Source of the DNA: Salinimonas lutimaris
Lineage (GTDB): Bacteria; Pseudomonadota; Gammaproteobacteria; Enterobacterales; Alteromonadaceae
Reading direction: 5' to 3'
NCBI RefSeq assembly: GCF_005222225.1
Contig: NZ_CP036536.1
Coordinates: forward strand, 1,760,001-1,824,000
Length of the DNA stretch: 64,000 bases
This document shows positions 22,897 through 32,622 of this stretch, piece by piece (within the stretch, counting starts at the first letter, position 1; every line of letters starts with the position of its first letter). The notes under the pieces are model-generated. The model made no database searches. It worked only from the letters and a program-made list of their open reading frames with translations, and was not told where the DNA came from. The position numbers were made by a program, and so were the translations under genes.

Positions 22897-25062
22897 ATGT
22901 TGCATCAAAAAACGCTTATTGCCACAGCACTGCTAAGTGTTTTATCTGTAAGCGCCAGCGCCAAAGAAGGCATGTTCACCCCTGAACAGCTACCTCTTAT
23001 CAGCCAGGATCTGAAACAGACCGGGCTGGAAATCTCCCCGGAAAAACTCAGCGACCTGACCCAGTTTCCCATGGGGGCCATTGTGTCACTGGGAGGCTGT
23101 TCAGCCTCGTTTGTGTCTGATACTGGCCTGGCGGTAACTAACCATCACTGTGCCCGCGGCTCGGTGCAGTACAATAGCTCTGCTGAGCATAATTATCTCA
23201 AAAATGGTTTTCTGGCCAGCTCGCCGGAACAGGAATTACCCGCCGCACCGGGAACCAAAATGTGGGTAACGGTAGGCTTTTCAGATGTGACAGACGAGGT
23301 CATTGGTAGCCTGGATGACGCTATGGATGGCCGCGCCCGCTATGATGCCATTGAACAAAAACAAAAAGCCCTGATTGCTGACTGTGAAGCCGACCCCGGT
23401 TACCGCTGTTCCGTTCCATCTTTTTATGATGGGAAAGAATATAAGCTGATTCGCCAGATGGAAATCAGTGATGTGCGTATTGCCTATTCGCCGTCTGATT
23501 CGGTGGGCAAATACGGCGGTGATATTGATAACTGGATGTGGCCGCGCCATACCGGTGACTTTGCGTTTTATCGCGCCTATGTAGGCCCGGATGGCAAACC
23601 GGCGTCTTACAGTGAAGACAATGTTCCTTATCAGCCTGAGCACGTGCTTAAGGTGTCGGCAGCAGGTCTGGATGATGGCAACTTTGTTATGGCAGCAGGG
23701 TATCCCGGATCAACCAATCGTTATGCCCGTTCAGGCACGGTAGAGTATACCTTTGAATGGTTGTATCCCACTTATCTGACGTTGGTTAAACAGTGGATTG
23801 ACACGATTGAGCAGGCCGCACCGGCCGACAGTGATGCACGGATTAAATACGAGGCAATGCTGGCTGGCCTGAACAACTTTTTGAAAAATACGCAGGGACA
23901 ACTGGAAGGGGCTCGACGGGTTGGGCTGCTGGACCGTCGCCATCAGCGCGAAGCTGCGCTGGATAAGTGGCTGGACAAGCAAAACCGGCAAACAACCCAG
24001 GATACCATCAGCAAGCTTGATGAAGCCGAACAGGAGCAAATTAACACCCGCCAGCAAATTTTCTGGACCAGCATGCTGTCCAGAGCCCAGCTTTACAGTG
24101 TGGCGCAGGATATTTACCGTAATGCGGTAGAGCAGAAAAAGCCTGATGAGCAGCGTGAGCCTGGGTTTCAGGCCCGTGATCAGGAAGAAATTAAAGAAAG
24201 CCTGAAACGGGTTGATCGCCGCTTTGATCCGCAGGTAGACAAAGCCGTCTGGAGCATGTTTATTGCCCAGTATCTTGACCAGCCTGCTGACGCCCAGAGT
24301 CAGCCGTTCAACCAGCAGTTAGGTCTGACATCAGACATGAACAAAGAGCAGGTGATGACAGTGCTGGATAAAGTGTACAAAAAGTCTGGCCTGAATGACG
24401 AAGCCCAGCGTCTTAAGATGTTTGAGATGAGTAAAGCGCAGCTGGAAGCATCAAACGATCCGTTTATGCAGCTGGCAGTGGCCACCTTCGACTCGCGTAT
24501 GGCCACCGAAGATAAACTGAAAGCCCTGACCGGTGATATTGCCAGCCTGACACCCACCTACATGCAGGCAATTATTGACTGGCAGAAAGCCAACGGTAGT
24601 CTGGCCTATCCAGATGCCAACAGTACATTGCGCGTGACCTACGGTAATGTTATTGGTGGTTCGCCTAAAGATGGTCTGGTGTATACCCCATTTACCACCT
24701 TGCAGGGAATTGTGGAAAAAGACACAGGTGAAGCCCCGTTTGATGCGCCTGAGAAATTGTTGAAGCTGGCCACTGACAAGCAGTTCGGGCCTTACAAACT
24801 GGACTCTGTTAACAGTGTGCCGGTTAATTTTCTCAGTGATCTGGACTCCACCGGTGGTAACTCTGGTTCGGCCACGCTCAATAGCAGGGCTGAATTAGTG
24901 GGGCTACTGTTTGACGGTACTTTTGAAAGTGTGAATTCAGACTGGGACTTTGATCCTAAAACCACCCGTACGATTCATGTTGATACCCGATATATGCTGT
25001 GGGTCATGCAGTATGTTGATGGCGCCACCAACCTGATTGAAGAAATGCATATTGTTAAATAA
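22897..25062 (+). CDS. S46-family dipeptidyl peptidase, DPP7-type
   Basis: 721-residue exported serine exopeptidase removing dipeptides from peptide N termini. The signal peptide is 1-22 (cut after SVSASA). The chymotrypsin-like halves carry TNHHCARG (His84), GGDIDNWMWPRHTGDF (208-222, holding the catalytic Asp) and GGNSGSATLN (Ser656), with an inserted helical domain of about 250-560 in between. The residue 18 after the Ser is Gly674; in Porphyromonas gingivalis enzymes Gly here marks DPP7 (hydrophobic P1) and Arg marks DPP11 (Asp/Glu P1). DPP7-type specificity is inferred from that single position. A terminator follows at 25080, so it is monocistronic. Confidence 0.93.
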   Translation: MLHQKTLIATALLSVLSVSASAKEGMFTPEQLPLISQDLKQTGLEISPEKLSDLTQFPMGAIVSLGGCSASFVSDTGLAVTNHHCARGSVQYNSSAEHNYLKNGFLASSPEQELPAAPGTKMWVTVGFSDVTDEVIGSLDDAMDGRARYDAIEQKQKALIADCEADPGYRCSVPSFYDGKEYKLIRQMEISDVRIAYSPSDSVGKYGGDIDNWMWPRHTGDFAFYRAYVGPDGKPASYSEDNVPYQPEHVLKVSAAGLDDGNFVMAAGYPGSTNRYARSGTVEYTFEWLYPTYLTLVKQWIDTIEQAAPADSDARIKYEAMLAGLNNFLKNTQGQLEGARRVGLLDRRHQREAALDKWLDKQNRQTTQDTISKLDEAEQEQINTRQQIFWTSMLSRAQLYSVAQDIYRNAVEQKKPDEQREPGFQARDQEEIKESLKRVDRRFDPQVDKAVWSMFIAQYLDQPADAQSQPFNQQLGLTSDMNKEQVMTVLDKVYKKSGLNDEAQRLKMFEMSKAQLEASNDPFMQLAVATFDSRMATEDKLKALTGDIASLTPTYMQAIIDWQKANGSLAYPDANSTLRVTYGNVIGGSPKDGLVYTPFTTLQGIVEKDTGEAPFDAPEKLLKLATDKQFGPYKLDSVNSVPVNFLSDLDSTGGNSGSATLNSRAELVGLLFDGTFESVNSDWDFDPKTTRTIHVDTRYMLWVMQYVDGATNLIEEMHIVK

Positions 25063-25079
25063 GCTTTAGTGAGCGGTTC

Positions 25080-25104
25080 AGGGGTGCAGAGGCACCCCTT
25101 TTTT
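25080..25104 (+). terminator. terminator after the S46 peptidase gene
   Basis: GGGGTGC (25081-25087) pairs with GCACCCC (25092-25098) and is followed by a run of T, about 20 bases past the stop at 25062. Confidence 0.88.
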
Positions 25105-25201
25105 ATGTCATAATGATCATTTACTTAGCGATACGGGTATCATTTCAGGTAACCAGTCTGGTTGCGTCGCGTGAAGCCGGTATTCCATCCAGGAGGTCGT
25201 T

Positions 25202-26608
25202 ATCTCATCTCATAGTGCACCACTGCCATCATCTGCTGACAGCCTCATCCCGAAAGCGGATGACTTGTGGTTTCTGCCTTTAGGCGGTACCGGCGAAATC
25301 GGTATGAACATGAACCTGTACGGGCATGACGGGCAGTGGCTGATGGTCGATTGCGGTGTGAGCTTTGATGAGCCATTAACGCCTCCCTGGAAATCACCTG
25401 ATAACGGGGCGACCCGCTTTAATGTGGTGGCGCCGGACCCGGTCTTCATTACCGAAAACCGTGACCGCCTGTGCGGTCTGGTCATTACCCATGCTCACGA
25501 AGATCATGTTGGCGCGGTGGCCTATTTGTGGCCCCGTCTGCGATGTCCGGTATATACCACTCCTTTTACCGCCGAAGTATTGCGCAGAAAGCTGGCGCAG
25601 ACCGGGCTGACCGGTAAAGTGCCCATCATTGAGGTGGACAGCCTCTCGCTGTGTCAGGTAGGGCCGTTTAGTCTGCAATGGCTGGAGATTACCCACTCGA
25701 TTCCTGAACCTTATGCGCTGAAAATCAGCACTCCTGCCGGCAATGTACTGCATACCGCTGACTGGAAAATTGACGCACAGCCGGTGACCGGAAAAGCGTT
25801 TGATGCAAAACTCTATCAGGGGTTGGCAGAGCAGAATATTCTGGCTCTGGTGGGCGATTCGACCAATGCCACCCGGCCCGGTTTCTCAATTTCTGAAAGA
25901 AACTGTTATGACGGTTTACTGTCCACCATTCGACCTTTGCAGGGCCGGGTGGTGGTGAGTTGTTTTGGCAGTAATATTGCCCGGCTGATCAGTCTGGCCA
26001 AAGTCGCCAGCCAGACCGGACGCTATATGGCACTGTTTGGCCGTTCACTGCTCAATATGTATGGTATTGCCCGTAAACTGAATATCTGGCCAGACGATCT
26101 TCCTTTAGTGGAGCCGGAGCATCTTGGTTATTTACCCGCCCATGAGGTGCTGGCTGTGGCAACCGGCAGTCAGGGTGAGCCAAGAGCTGCACTCAGCCGA
26201 ATGGCCCGTGATGGACACCCACAACTAGCGCTTGAGAAAGGCGACACCATCATATTTTCCAGTATTATTATTCCGGGAAACGAAAAGTCGGTGATGACGC
26301 TGATCAGACAATTTGAGGGGCAGGGCATTAACACACTGTTAAGTGAAGACAGTACGTTACCTATCCATGCCAGTGGGCATCCGTGCGCAGAAGAACTGGC
26401 GCTGATGTACAACTGGGTAAAACCGCAGATAGCTATTCCTGTTCATGGCGAGCCGGAGCATCTGGCGGCTCATGGAGAGGTGGCCAAACGTACCGGCATT
26501 AAAAAGCGCTACGTAGGTAGAAATGGCGATTTATATCGTCTTGCGCCGGTCTCCGGCATCCGCCGGCAAGTGGTGAAAACCGGTAGATTGCCGATACAGC
26601 AAGATTAA
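25202..26608 (+). CDS. RNase J-like metallo-beta-lactamase hydrolase with apparent AUC start
   Basis: About 468-residue MBL-fold protein related to RNase J/beta-CASP nucleases. Motifs: PLGGTGEIGMN, then MVDCGVSF, ITHAHEDHVGAVAYLW (HxHxDH), THSIPEP, HTADWKID and VVVSCFGSNIARL, with PVHGEPEHLAAHG near the C terminus. Start: no ATG, GTG or TTG lies between the in-frame stop at 25172 and a TTG at 25265, but starting there would cut off PKADDLWFLPL, which fits the usual family N terminus. A perfect AGGAGG (25191-25196) stands five bases before ATC at 25202, so AUC initiation is proposed; a sequencing error is the alternative. Cytoplasmic nuclease role inferred; active residues appear complete. Confidence 0.85.
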   Translation: MSSHSAPLPSSADSLIPKADDLWFLPLGGTGEIGMNMNLYGHDGQWLMVDCGVSFDEPLTPPWKSPDNGATRFNVVAPDPVFITENRDRLCGLVITHAHEDHVGAVAYLWPRLRCPVYTTPFTAEVLRRKLAQTGLTGKVPIIEVDSLSLCQVGPFSLQWLEITHSIPEPYALKISTPAGNVLHTADWKIDAQPVTGKAFDAKLYQGLAEQNILALVGDSTNATRPGFSISERNCYDGLLSTIRPLQGRVVVSCFGSNIARLISLAKVASQTGRYMALFGRSLLNMYGIARKLNIWPDDLPLVEPEHLGYLPAHEVLAVATGSQGEPRAALSRMARDGHPQLALEKGDTIIFSSIIIPGNEKSVMTLIRQFEGQGINTLLSEDSTLPIHASGHPCAEELALMYNWVKPQIAIPVHGEPEHLAAHGEVAKRTGIKKRYVGRNGDLYRLAPVSGIRRQVVKTGRLPIQQD

Positions 26609-26745
26609 ATCTCAATGCATTTCTGGTTAAATATTGTTCTGCTTCTTATAGTTATGTTGCATCCGCCTGAAATAATCAAAGGATGAACCGGCGGGCGTGA
26701 TGAATACCTCGTTGTGCCTGTGCCACATAACTGGAAGAAAGTGCT

Positions 26746-26940
26746 ATGAAAAAGTTTTGTAAAGTTTCCATCATTATTGCCACAACACTATTATCGTTTG
26801 CTGTTTTCGGGCAAGATACAAAGTCAGATGGATCCAAAGTGACTGCGGCGCAGGTATGTGCTGCAGTTCCATTACTGTGTAAGGTAGGTACCCATGGTAA
26901 TGGCAACGGAAAAATGCCTGCCGATCCGCCAAAAAAATAA
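26746..26940 (+). CDS. small exported peptide (64 aa)
   Basis: Residues 1-22 look like a Sec signal peptide (basic MKKFCK, hydrophobic ATTLLSFAVF, cleavage near FGQ). The mature part is about 40 residues with a Cys pair (QVCAAVPLLC) and a Gly/Asn/Pro/Lys-rich tail ending PADPPKK. I do not recognise it. It ends four bases before the start of a four-helix membrane protein, suggesting co-expression. The mature size and paired cysteines would fit a secreted signalling or antimicrobial peptide, but nothing shows that directly. Confidence 0.55.
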   Translation: MKKFCKVSIIIATTLLSFAVFGQDTKSDGSKVTAAQVCAAVPLLCKVGTHGNGNGKMPADPPKK

Positions 26941-26944
26941 GTAG

Positions 26945-27448
26945 ATGGTCTCACAACTGACAGATATTTCCTGGTGGCCGCTCGTGAATGTAGCGGCGCT
27001 AATGTTGTACATGTTATCGGTGCGCATGCTCACCGTTTTTTCGTTTATTTTTCTGGGCACGCTGGTGCTGGAGGCACTGCATACCGGCATTGAGTTTTAC
27101 CTGCAAAGCGTTGGCGCGCTGCAGGACTATTCGCTGTTTGGCTTTCTGGCCTGGTATCTTACATTTGGGTTAAGCGATATGGCCTTTGGCTTTCTTATCA
27201 TCGCCGCTGCCCGGCACATGGCGCTGCCCCTGAACCGGGTATGCAAACTTCTTATTGGCTTGTTTTTACTGCTGGGCTTTTTGCAGATTGTTACCATGAT
27301 AGAACGCTTAACCTTACAAAGTGCGCTGGTGGGTGAGGTTTATCCGCTGGTAATTTTTGCTGTAAACACGGCTATTTCGGTCGTTCTATTAGGCTATGCT
27401 GCCAAGACGGTGATATCCGCCTGGTTAAATACAGACCGGGCAGCCTGA
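26945..27448 (+). CDS. unknown membrane protein with four or five helices (167 aa)
   Basis: Integral membrane protein without a family I recognise. Hydrophobic segments lie at about 10-23, 26-45, 65-88, 98-118 and 128-155. Charged residues are few and sit mostly at the ends. ATG 26945 is four bases after the stop of the small exported peptide, with no clear ribosome site of its own, which points to translational coupling. It converges on the IorB-like gene, 54 bases apart. Confidence 0.6.
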   Translation: MVSQLTDISWWPLVNVAALMLYMLSVRMLTVFSFIFLGTLVLEALHTGIEFYLQSVGALQDYSLFGFLAWYLTFGLSDMAFGFLIIAAARHMALPLNRVCKLLIGLFLLLGFLQIVTMIERLTLQSALVGEVYPLVIFAVNTAISVVLLGYAAKTVISAWLNTDRAA

Positions 27449-27502
27449 ACCCGGGCACGTTTTACCCGGGTACAGGATGGTGCGCATTTCTACTTAAATG
27501 CT

Positions 27503-29752
27503 TTATGCACGCTTAATCGCCAGAGGTAAAGGCAACTCTCTGATTCGCTGACCCGTTGCGGCAAACAGGGCGTTGGCCAGGGCCGGGGCAAATGGCGGCG
27601 TTGGTGGTTCACCCACACCACCGGGAGGAGCGTCGGTATTGATAATATCTACATGAAACTGTCTGGGCGTCTGCTGTATTCTGGCCACCTGATAGTTGTG
27701 AAAATTGGTTTGCTCAATCTGTCCCTTGCTGGCAGTAATCTGCCCGATGGCGCAACTCAGACCAAAAATTGAGCCGCCCTCACACTGTGCTTTGACGTGC
27801 TCAGGATTAACCACGGTGCCGGCATCAATCGCCACATAGGTTTTTGGAATTGACCAACGTCCGTCATCATCAATCTCCACTTCCACAATGGTGGCTACAT
27901 AACTTAAAAAAGAGCGATGGGCAGCAAGGCCCAAAAAGCGCTTTTGTGCATGACGGTTATCCCAGTCTGCAGCCTTACATACCGTATCAATGACAGATAA
28001 CAGACGGCCGGTATCAATGGGATAGGTGTCTATCGGATCACCGTAATTATCGTACTCGGCGCCATCTTCAGACAAATCAATATGCCGGGGCTTGCCAATC
28101 AGTTTCTTCAGATAGTCGCGACTATCCTGACCGGCAGCCACAGCCAACTCATCGGCAAAGGTATGAATAGCATAGGCATGATATACATTGGCCACTGAGC
28201 GTAACCAGCCAATTCTGACATGATTCTGCGCTTTGCCTTTTTCCAGCTGCATATTGGCAATATCAAACGGGTTATCAATAAAGCCCAGTCGTAGCTCACC
28301 GGCGCTGGGTGAGTCTGCTTCAGTGGAAAAGGTCGAGCTGATCGTAGGAAAAACCGTATTGTGGTGCCAGGCAGTGGTGTTACCTTCGTTGTCCATCGCT
28401 GCCTTGATGTGCTGAGCGCTGACCGTGTGATAAAAGCCATGCTGGATGTCATCCTCACGACGCCATATCACTTTTACCGGCTGGCCTGCTTCCCGGGCTA
28501 ACCAGGCTGCTTCAGCGGCAAAATCCGGCTTTGATTTTCGTCCGAAGCCTCCCCCGAGCAGGGTAATATGAATAGTGACATTCTTTTCCGGAATGCCCAG
28601 TACTTCAGCAACCAGCGTTCTGGCGGCCTGTGGATTTTGTGTACTGGTCCACACCTCAGCGTGGTTATTTTCAACCCTGGCCGCCGCGGCGGGTGGCTCC
28701 ATCGGGGCCTGGGCCAGCAGGGGCACATAAAATGTTGCCTCCAGGGTTTTACTGGCCTTGCCCAGCGCATCTGCTACATCTCCGCGCTTTCGCACCACTT
28801 CGCCACTTTTTCTGGCAGTGTCGATCAAGCGCTTTTTTTCCTGTGAGGAACTGTAGCGACTGTGCTCATTGGTACTCCAGGACACATCAAGTGCTTGTAC
28901 ACCCTGCATAGCAGCCCAGGTATTTGATGCCAGCACGGCTACGCCGCCCAGCGGTTTAAAATTAGCCGGCGCTGAGGCGGCTGGCAGGGTGATGATCTTT
29001 TTCACCCCGGTAACTTTTCTGGCGGCGCTGTCATTAACCGATTCGGCTTGAGTAAACATCACCGGCGGTCGCTGAATAACCGCAATTAGCATGTTATCGA
29101 GTGTGACATCCTGCCCAAAGGTTGTGTTGCCACTGACAACAGCATCCATGTCAATACTACGCACACTTTTGCCGGTATACTGCCAGTCTTTACGAGCTTT
29201 AGGTTTGACCTGTCCTTCTTCGGGCAAAGGTAGCCCCGCTGCCACAGCGACCAGAGTCTGATAGTCTGCCTGACGGCCGCTACCGTGATGCACAACCTGA
29301 TGGTTAACACACTGACATTCCTCCACCGGCACATTCCAGCCTTTGGCCGCGGCCATTCTTAGCTGATAAGCGGCGGTGGCGCCAGCCATTTGCAGGCGCT
29401 CAAGATTACGCCGGATACTGCGTGACCCATCAGTATTCTGGTCACCGTATTTTTCATCTCCCGGTGCCTGCACTGTAGAAACACGCTGCCAGTCAGCACT
29501 GAGTTCATCAGCCAGAATCTGGGTAATGGCAGTACGTATTTGCTGACCCATTTCAGAGCGGTGACAGGTCACAATAAGATCGCCACTGGTATCAATGGTG
29601 ACAAACAGATTCGGTGTTAATTGGCCGGTGCGGTTTTCAGCCCGGGCAACCGCCATTGCTTTGGGCGCCAGAGTAACTCCTAGCGTCAGACCGGTTGCGG
29701 TGGTCATTTGTTTTAAAAAGGTACGCCTGCTATGGAGCAGTGACTGGCTCAT
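27503..29752 (-). CDS. molybdopterin-binding subunit of an IorB-type hydroxylase
   Basis: 749-residue large subunit of the xanthine-dehydrogenase superfamily, closest in layout to isoquinoline 1-oxidoreductase beta. A twin-arginine signal (RRTFLK) at the N terminus means export of the folded complex to the periplasm. Molybdopterin contacts visible: [20 protein letters not shown], an RREDD segment and [20 protein letters not shown] near the C terminus, whose Glu is the expected catalytic base. The start overlaps the stop of the iron-sulfur subunit by four bases (ATGA), so they form a complex. The substrate (an N-heterocycle or aldehyde) is not predictable. The electron acceptor, perhaps a cytochrome, is not encoded here. 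Confidence 0.92.
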   Translation of the reverse strand: MSQSLLHSRRTFLKQMTTATGLTLGVTLAPKAMAVARAENRTGQLTPNLFVTIDTSGDLIVTCHRSEMGQQIRTAITQILADELSADWQRVSTVQAPGDEKYGDQNTDGSRSIRRNLERLQMAGATAAYQLRMAAAKGWNVPVEECQCVNHQVVHHGSGRQADYQTLVAVAAGLPLPEEGQVKPKARKDWQYTGKSVRSIDMDAVVSGNTTFGQDVTLDNMLIAVIQRPPVMFTQAESVNDSAARKVTGVKKIITLPAASAPANFKPLGGVAVLASNTWAAMQGVQALDVSWSTNEHSRYSSSQEKKRLIDTARKSGEVVRKRGDVADALGKASKTLEATFYVPLLAQAPMEPPAAAARVENNHAEVWTSTQNPQAARTLVAEVLGIPEKNVTIHITLLGGGFGRKSKPDFAAEAAWLAREAGQPVKVIWRREDDIQHGFYHTVSAQHIKAAMDNEGNTTAWHHNTVFPTISSTFSTEADSPSAGELRLGFIDNPFDIANMQLEKGKAQNHVRIGWLRSVANVYHAYAIHTFADELAVAAGQDSRDYLKKLIGKPRHIDLSEDGAEYDNYGDPIDTYPIDTGRLLSVIDTVCKAADWDNRHAQKRFLGLAAHRSFLSYVATIVEVEIDDDGRWSIPKTYVAIDAGTVVNPEHVKAQCEGGSIFGLSCAIGQITASKGQIEQTNFHNYQVARIQQTPRQFHVDIINTDAPPGGVGEPPTPPFAPALANALFAATGQRIRELPLPLAIKRA

Positions 29753-30204
29753 GACTGTTCTCCTGCGGCTTGTTTAATGGCCTTTCGGATGCGTGGATAA
29801 GTGCCACAGCGACAGATATTACCAGCCATTTCCTGGTCGATTTGCTCGTCACTGGGCGCTGCATTTTTGGCCAGAAGTGATGCCGCTTGCATAATTTGTC
29901 CGCTTTGGCAGTAACCACACTGAGGAACATCATTCTCAGCCCAGGCAATTTGTAGCGGATGGGCGTTGTTTTCATCCAGCCCCTCAATAGTGGTGATTGC
30001 CTTGCCGTTAACCGCCGCCATTGGTAAACGGCAGGAGCGGGTAGCATTTCCATCAACATGGACAGTACAGGCACCGCATAACGCCATGCCGCAACCATAT
30101 TTAGTGCCTTTCATATTGAGTTCATCACGCAGAAACCATAATAATGGCATTTGTGGATCGCCATCAAACTGGTGCTTCTGGTTATTGAGGGTCAGGGTAA
30201 TCAT
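29749..30204 (-). CDS. (2Fe-2S) subunit of the IorA-type hydroxylase
   Basis: 151-residue iron-sulfur subunit. The plant-type [2Fe-2S] site is [16 protein letters not shown] with a later Cys (RSCRLP). The second cluster uses [10 protein letters not shown] and [15 protein letters not shown]. It passes electrons from the molybdenum site of the partner subunit. ATG 30204 gives the usual MITLTLN start and has GAAGG six bases upstream; the longer in-frame extension looks non-coding. It is translationally coupled to the large subunit through ATGA and probably co-exported by its Tat signal. Confidence 0.92.
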   Translation of the reverse strand: MITLTLNNQKHQFDGDPQMPLLWFLRDELNMKGTKYGCGMALCGACTVHVDGNATRSCRLPMAAVNGKAITTIEGLDENNAHPLQIAWAENDVPQCGYCQSGQIMQAASLLAKNAAPSDEQIDQEMAGNICRCGTYPRIRKAIKQAAGEQS

Positions 30205-30429
30205 GATAGCCTTCGGACAATGTATTGATTTAATGTTAAGCGCACCATGTTTTCCTGACCGGGTCAACATTTAATCTGCTAACAAGGCGACAAACGGCCT
30301 GTAAGGTAATATATCCAGTGTTTATAGTGACGTATGAAAAGGAATTATATAAAACTGCTTGAGTGATAAAACTGGCTTATTATATATTTGTGAAAAACGT
30401 GTTAAGTTTAACGCAAAAAAGGAAGGGAC

Positions 30430-32109
30430 ATGCCATTGGATTTCACTGCTACTGTTGCCAGCGACGTCACTCAAACACCTGTAACTATGCTTTATAAGTG
30501 GGAAGCAGAGCGTGGCGATACTAATTTTCTGAACCAGCCCCGGGGGAACGGGCAGGTTGAGTCCTATACCTGGAAGCAGGTGGCTGATCAGGCCCGGCGT
30601 GTCGCTGCGCGCTTGCGAGAGAAAAATTATCCTGCCGGTAGCCGCATCGGTATTTTTGCCAAAAACTGTGCAGAGTGGTTCATCACAGATTTAGGGATAA
30701 TGCTGGCCGGCCATGTGTCGGTTCCTATATTTGCCTCAGCCGGTGACAAAACTATTCACTATGTGCTGCGGCACGCCGACGTAAAACTCATGTTTTTAGG
30801 TAAGCTGGATAATATGGCGGCGCTGGATAGCCTGCCTGACACTCTGGAAACCGTTTACTATGACTATCCGGATCTTAAAGGCACGCATCGCTGGGCTGAT
30901 TTTATTGACTGTGATCCGATCAGTGATAATCCAGAGCCGAAAATGGATGCCATGATGACCATCATCTACACATCAGGCAGTACCGGGCAGCCTAAAGGTG
31001 TGGTACACACGTACCGGACGATTTGCTGGGCCGCAAGAAACTCGCTGAATGCGTTATCGGTGAATACCGACGATCGTTTACTAAGCTATCTGCCACTGGC
31101 ACATATTACCGAGCGTGTACTGGTGGAACTGGCTGCCTTTTATGCATCCTCACGTATTTTCTTTGTGGAGTCTCTGGATACCTTTCAGCGCGATGTTCAT
31201 GCTGCTCAGCCCACCTTATTTGTTTCGGTTCCGCGGCTGTGGACTAAGTTTCAGATGGGGGTTCTGGCCAAAATGCCACAGAAAAAACTGAATTTTCTGC
31301 TTTCTTTACCCATCATTCGCAATATTGTATCCAGAAAAATTCGGGCGGGTCTGGGAATTGATAAAGCCCGTTTCTGGGCCAGTGGCTCAGCGCCGCTTGC
31401 GCCACCGGTAATAGAATGGTTTCACCGGGTGGGCATTAATATCTCAGAAGGCTGGGGCATGACCGAGAACAGTGCCTATGGCACGGCCAGCGTGCCGTTT
31501 CGGGCTGATAAGATAGGCACTATTGGCCGCGCTTACGATGGCGTTGATATACGCTTGTCTGATGATGGAGAAATTCAGGTTAAATCGCCCTGTAATATGG
31601 TGGAGTATTATCTGGAGCCAGAAAAAACAGCTGAAACGTTTACCACCGACGGCTACCTGAAAACCGGCGATAAAGGGGCCATTGACAGTGAAGGTTTTAT
31701 TCGGATTACCGGCCGGCTCAAAGACATCTTTAAAACAGAAAAGGGCAAATACGTTACTCCTGCGCCCATTGAGGCGAGCTTAATGGCCAATCCGATTATT
31801 GAACAGGTGTGTGTTACCGGTACTAACTTACCTCAGCCGGTAGCGATAGTGGTGTTAAGTGACGTGGCGCGAAAATATGATCGTCAGGGCGTTGGCATGA
31901 AGCTGGCCAGTACCCTGGATGTGGTCAATGCCAAACTTGAGGCTCATCAGAAAGTAGACAGAATTATTGTAGTGGACGAGCCGTGGACAGTGGAAAATAA
32001 CCTGCTTACGCCAACGTTAAAAGTGAAGCGACACATACTGGAAGAGCATTATGAAGGGCTTATCCACGACACCTACAACGAAAAAGTCGAATTTGTGTCA
32101 GTAAAATAA
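30430..32109 (+). CDS. long-chain acyl-CoA synthetase-like AMP-binding enzyme
   Basis: 559-residue ANL-superfamily ligase activating a carboxylic acid to its acyl-CoA through an acyl-adenylate. P-loop motif YTSGSTGQPKG (180-190), then YLPLAHITERVLVEL and WGMTENSAYG (the A5 motif), TGDKGAID and ITGRLKDIFKTEKGKYVTP, and the C-terminal catalytic-Lys region LTPTLKVKRH. The layout is that of the long-chain FAA1/FadD15 group rather than E. coli FadD. GGAAGG precedes ATG 30430. It is monocistronic; the upstream 225 bases are AT-rich. Long-chain fatty acid specificity is inferred from the family and fits the acyl-CoA dehydrogenases at the window end. Confidence 0.92.
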   Translation: MPLDFTATVASDVTQTPVTMLYKWEAERGDTNFLNQPRGNGQVESYTWKQVADQARRVAARLREKNYPAGSRIGIFAKNCAEWFITDLGIMLAGHVSVPIFASAGDKTIHYVLRHADVKLMFLGKLDNMAALDSLPDTLETVYYDYPDLKGTHRWADFIDCDPISDNPEPKMDAMMTIIYTSGSTGQPKGVVHTYRTICWAARNSLNALSVNTDDRLLSYLPLAHITERVLVELAAFYASSRIFFVESLDTFQRDVHAAQPTLFVSVPRLWTKFQMGVLAKMPQKKLNFLLSLPIIRNIVSRKIRAGLGIDKARFWASGSAPLAPPVIEWFHRVGINISEGWGMTENSAYGTASVPFRADKIGTIGRAYDGVDIRLSDDGEIQVKSPCNMVEYYLEPEKTAETFTTDGYLKTGDKGAIDSEGFIRITGRLKDIFKTEKGKYVTPAPIEASLMANPIIEQVCVTGTNLPQPVAIVVLSDVARKYDRQGVGMKLASTLDVVNAKLEAHQKVDRIIVVDEPWTVENNLLTPTLKVKRHILEEHYEGLIHDTYNEKVEFVSVK

Positions 32110-32224
32110 CAGCGCAGCGATCGGCACAATAACACCCGCTCAGATCTGTGCTTAATCAGTGGCCGTTTGTGTCTGGTTGACGTATGGTATTTATCTAATA
32201 TAACCGAACCGGCGGCACTGAATA

Positions 32225-32617
32225 ATGAAAAACAGAACATACTGGCAGACAAACAGGTTGTATCTGGGATTGATGTTATTGGCAGGCAGTGTGCAGGCGG
32301 GCGATCTGGGGCAGGCGTCGGATAAGCTATGCAGTAAAATTAAACAGTGCACTTACTCTCAACTCGAGAATGATGCTTCCATAACGCCGGAAATGCGTGA
32401 GATGCTCAATAATATGGTGGCAGCCATGTGCTATGAAGTTTTAGCTCATCTGGATAGCGCTGCGTTTGGACAGAATGATGAACTGGAGCACGCAGCAACT
32501 GAATGTGTGGTCTCTATGGCCGAGCTGAATTGCTCTGCCATAGAAAGCGGAGACGCGCACACACCGGCCTGCGCCCGTTATGAGGCTCTGGCTGAAAAGT
32601 ACGAACCGCACCAGTAA
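32225..32617 (+). CDS. exported Cys-rich hypothetical protein (130 aa)
   Basis: Predicted periplasmic protein. The signal peptide is about 1-25 (LYLGLMLLAGSVQA, cut before GDLGQ). The mature part of about 105 residues has six cysteines: KLC, KQC, AMC, TEC, LNC and PAC, which could form three disulfides. It is helical and acidic. I do not recognise the family. The start has no clear ribosome site. It converges on the dUTPase gene with a five-base gap. Confidence 0.65.
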   Translation: MKNRTYWQTNRLYLGLMLLAGSVQAGDLGQASDKLCSKIKQCTYSQLENDASITPEMREMLNNMVAAMCYEVLAHLDSAAFGQNDELEHAATECVVSMAELNCSAIESGDAHTPACARYEALAEKYEPHQ

Positions 32618-32622
32618 AGCGA

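Noticed and set aside
25210..25485. 91-codon minus-strand frame at the start of the RNase J-like gene
   Set aside because: Antisense to the conserved GGTGEIGMN region, which is plainly coding on plus.
26615..26686. 23-codon hydrophobic frame starting MHFWLNIV
   Set aside because: Too short, no ribosome site and no conservation evidence.
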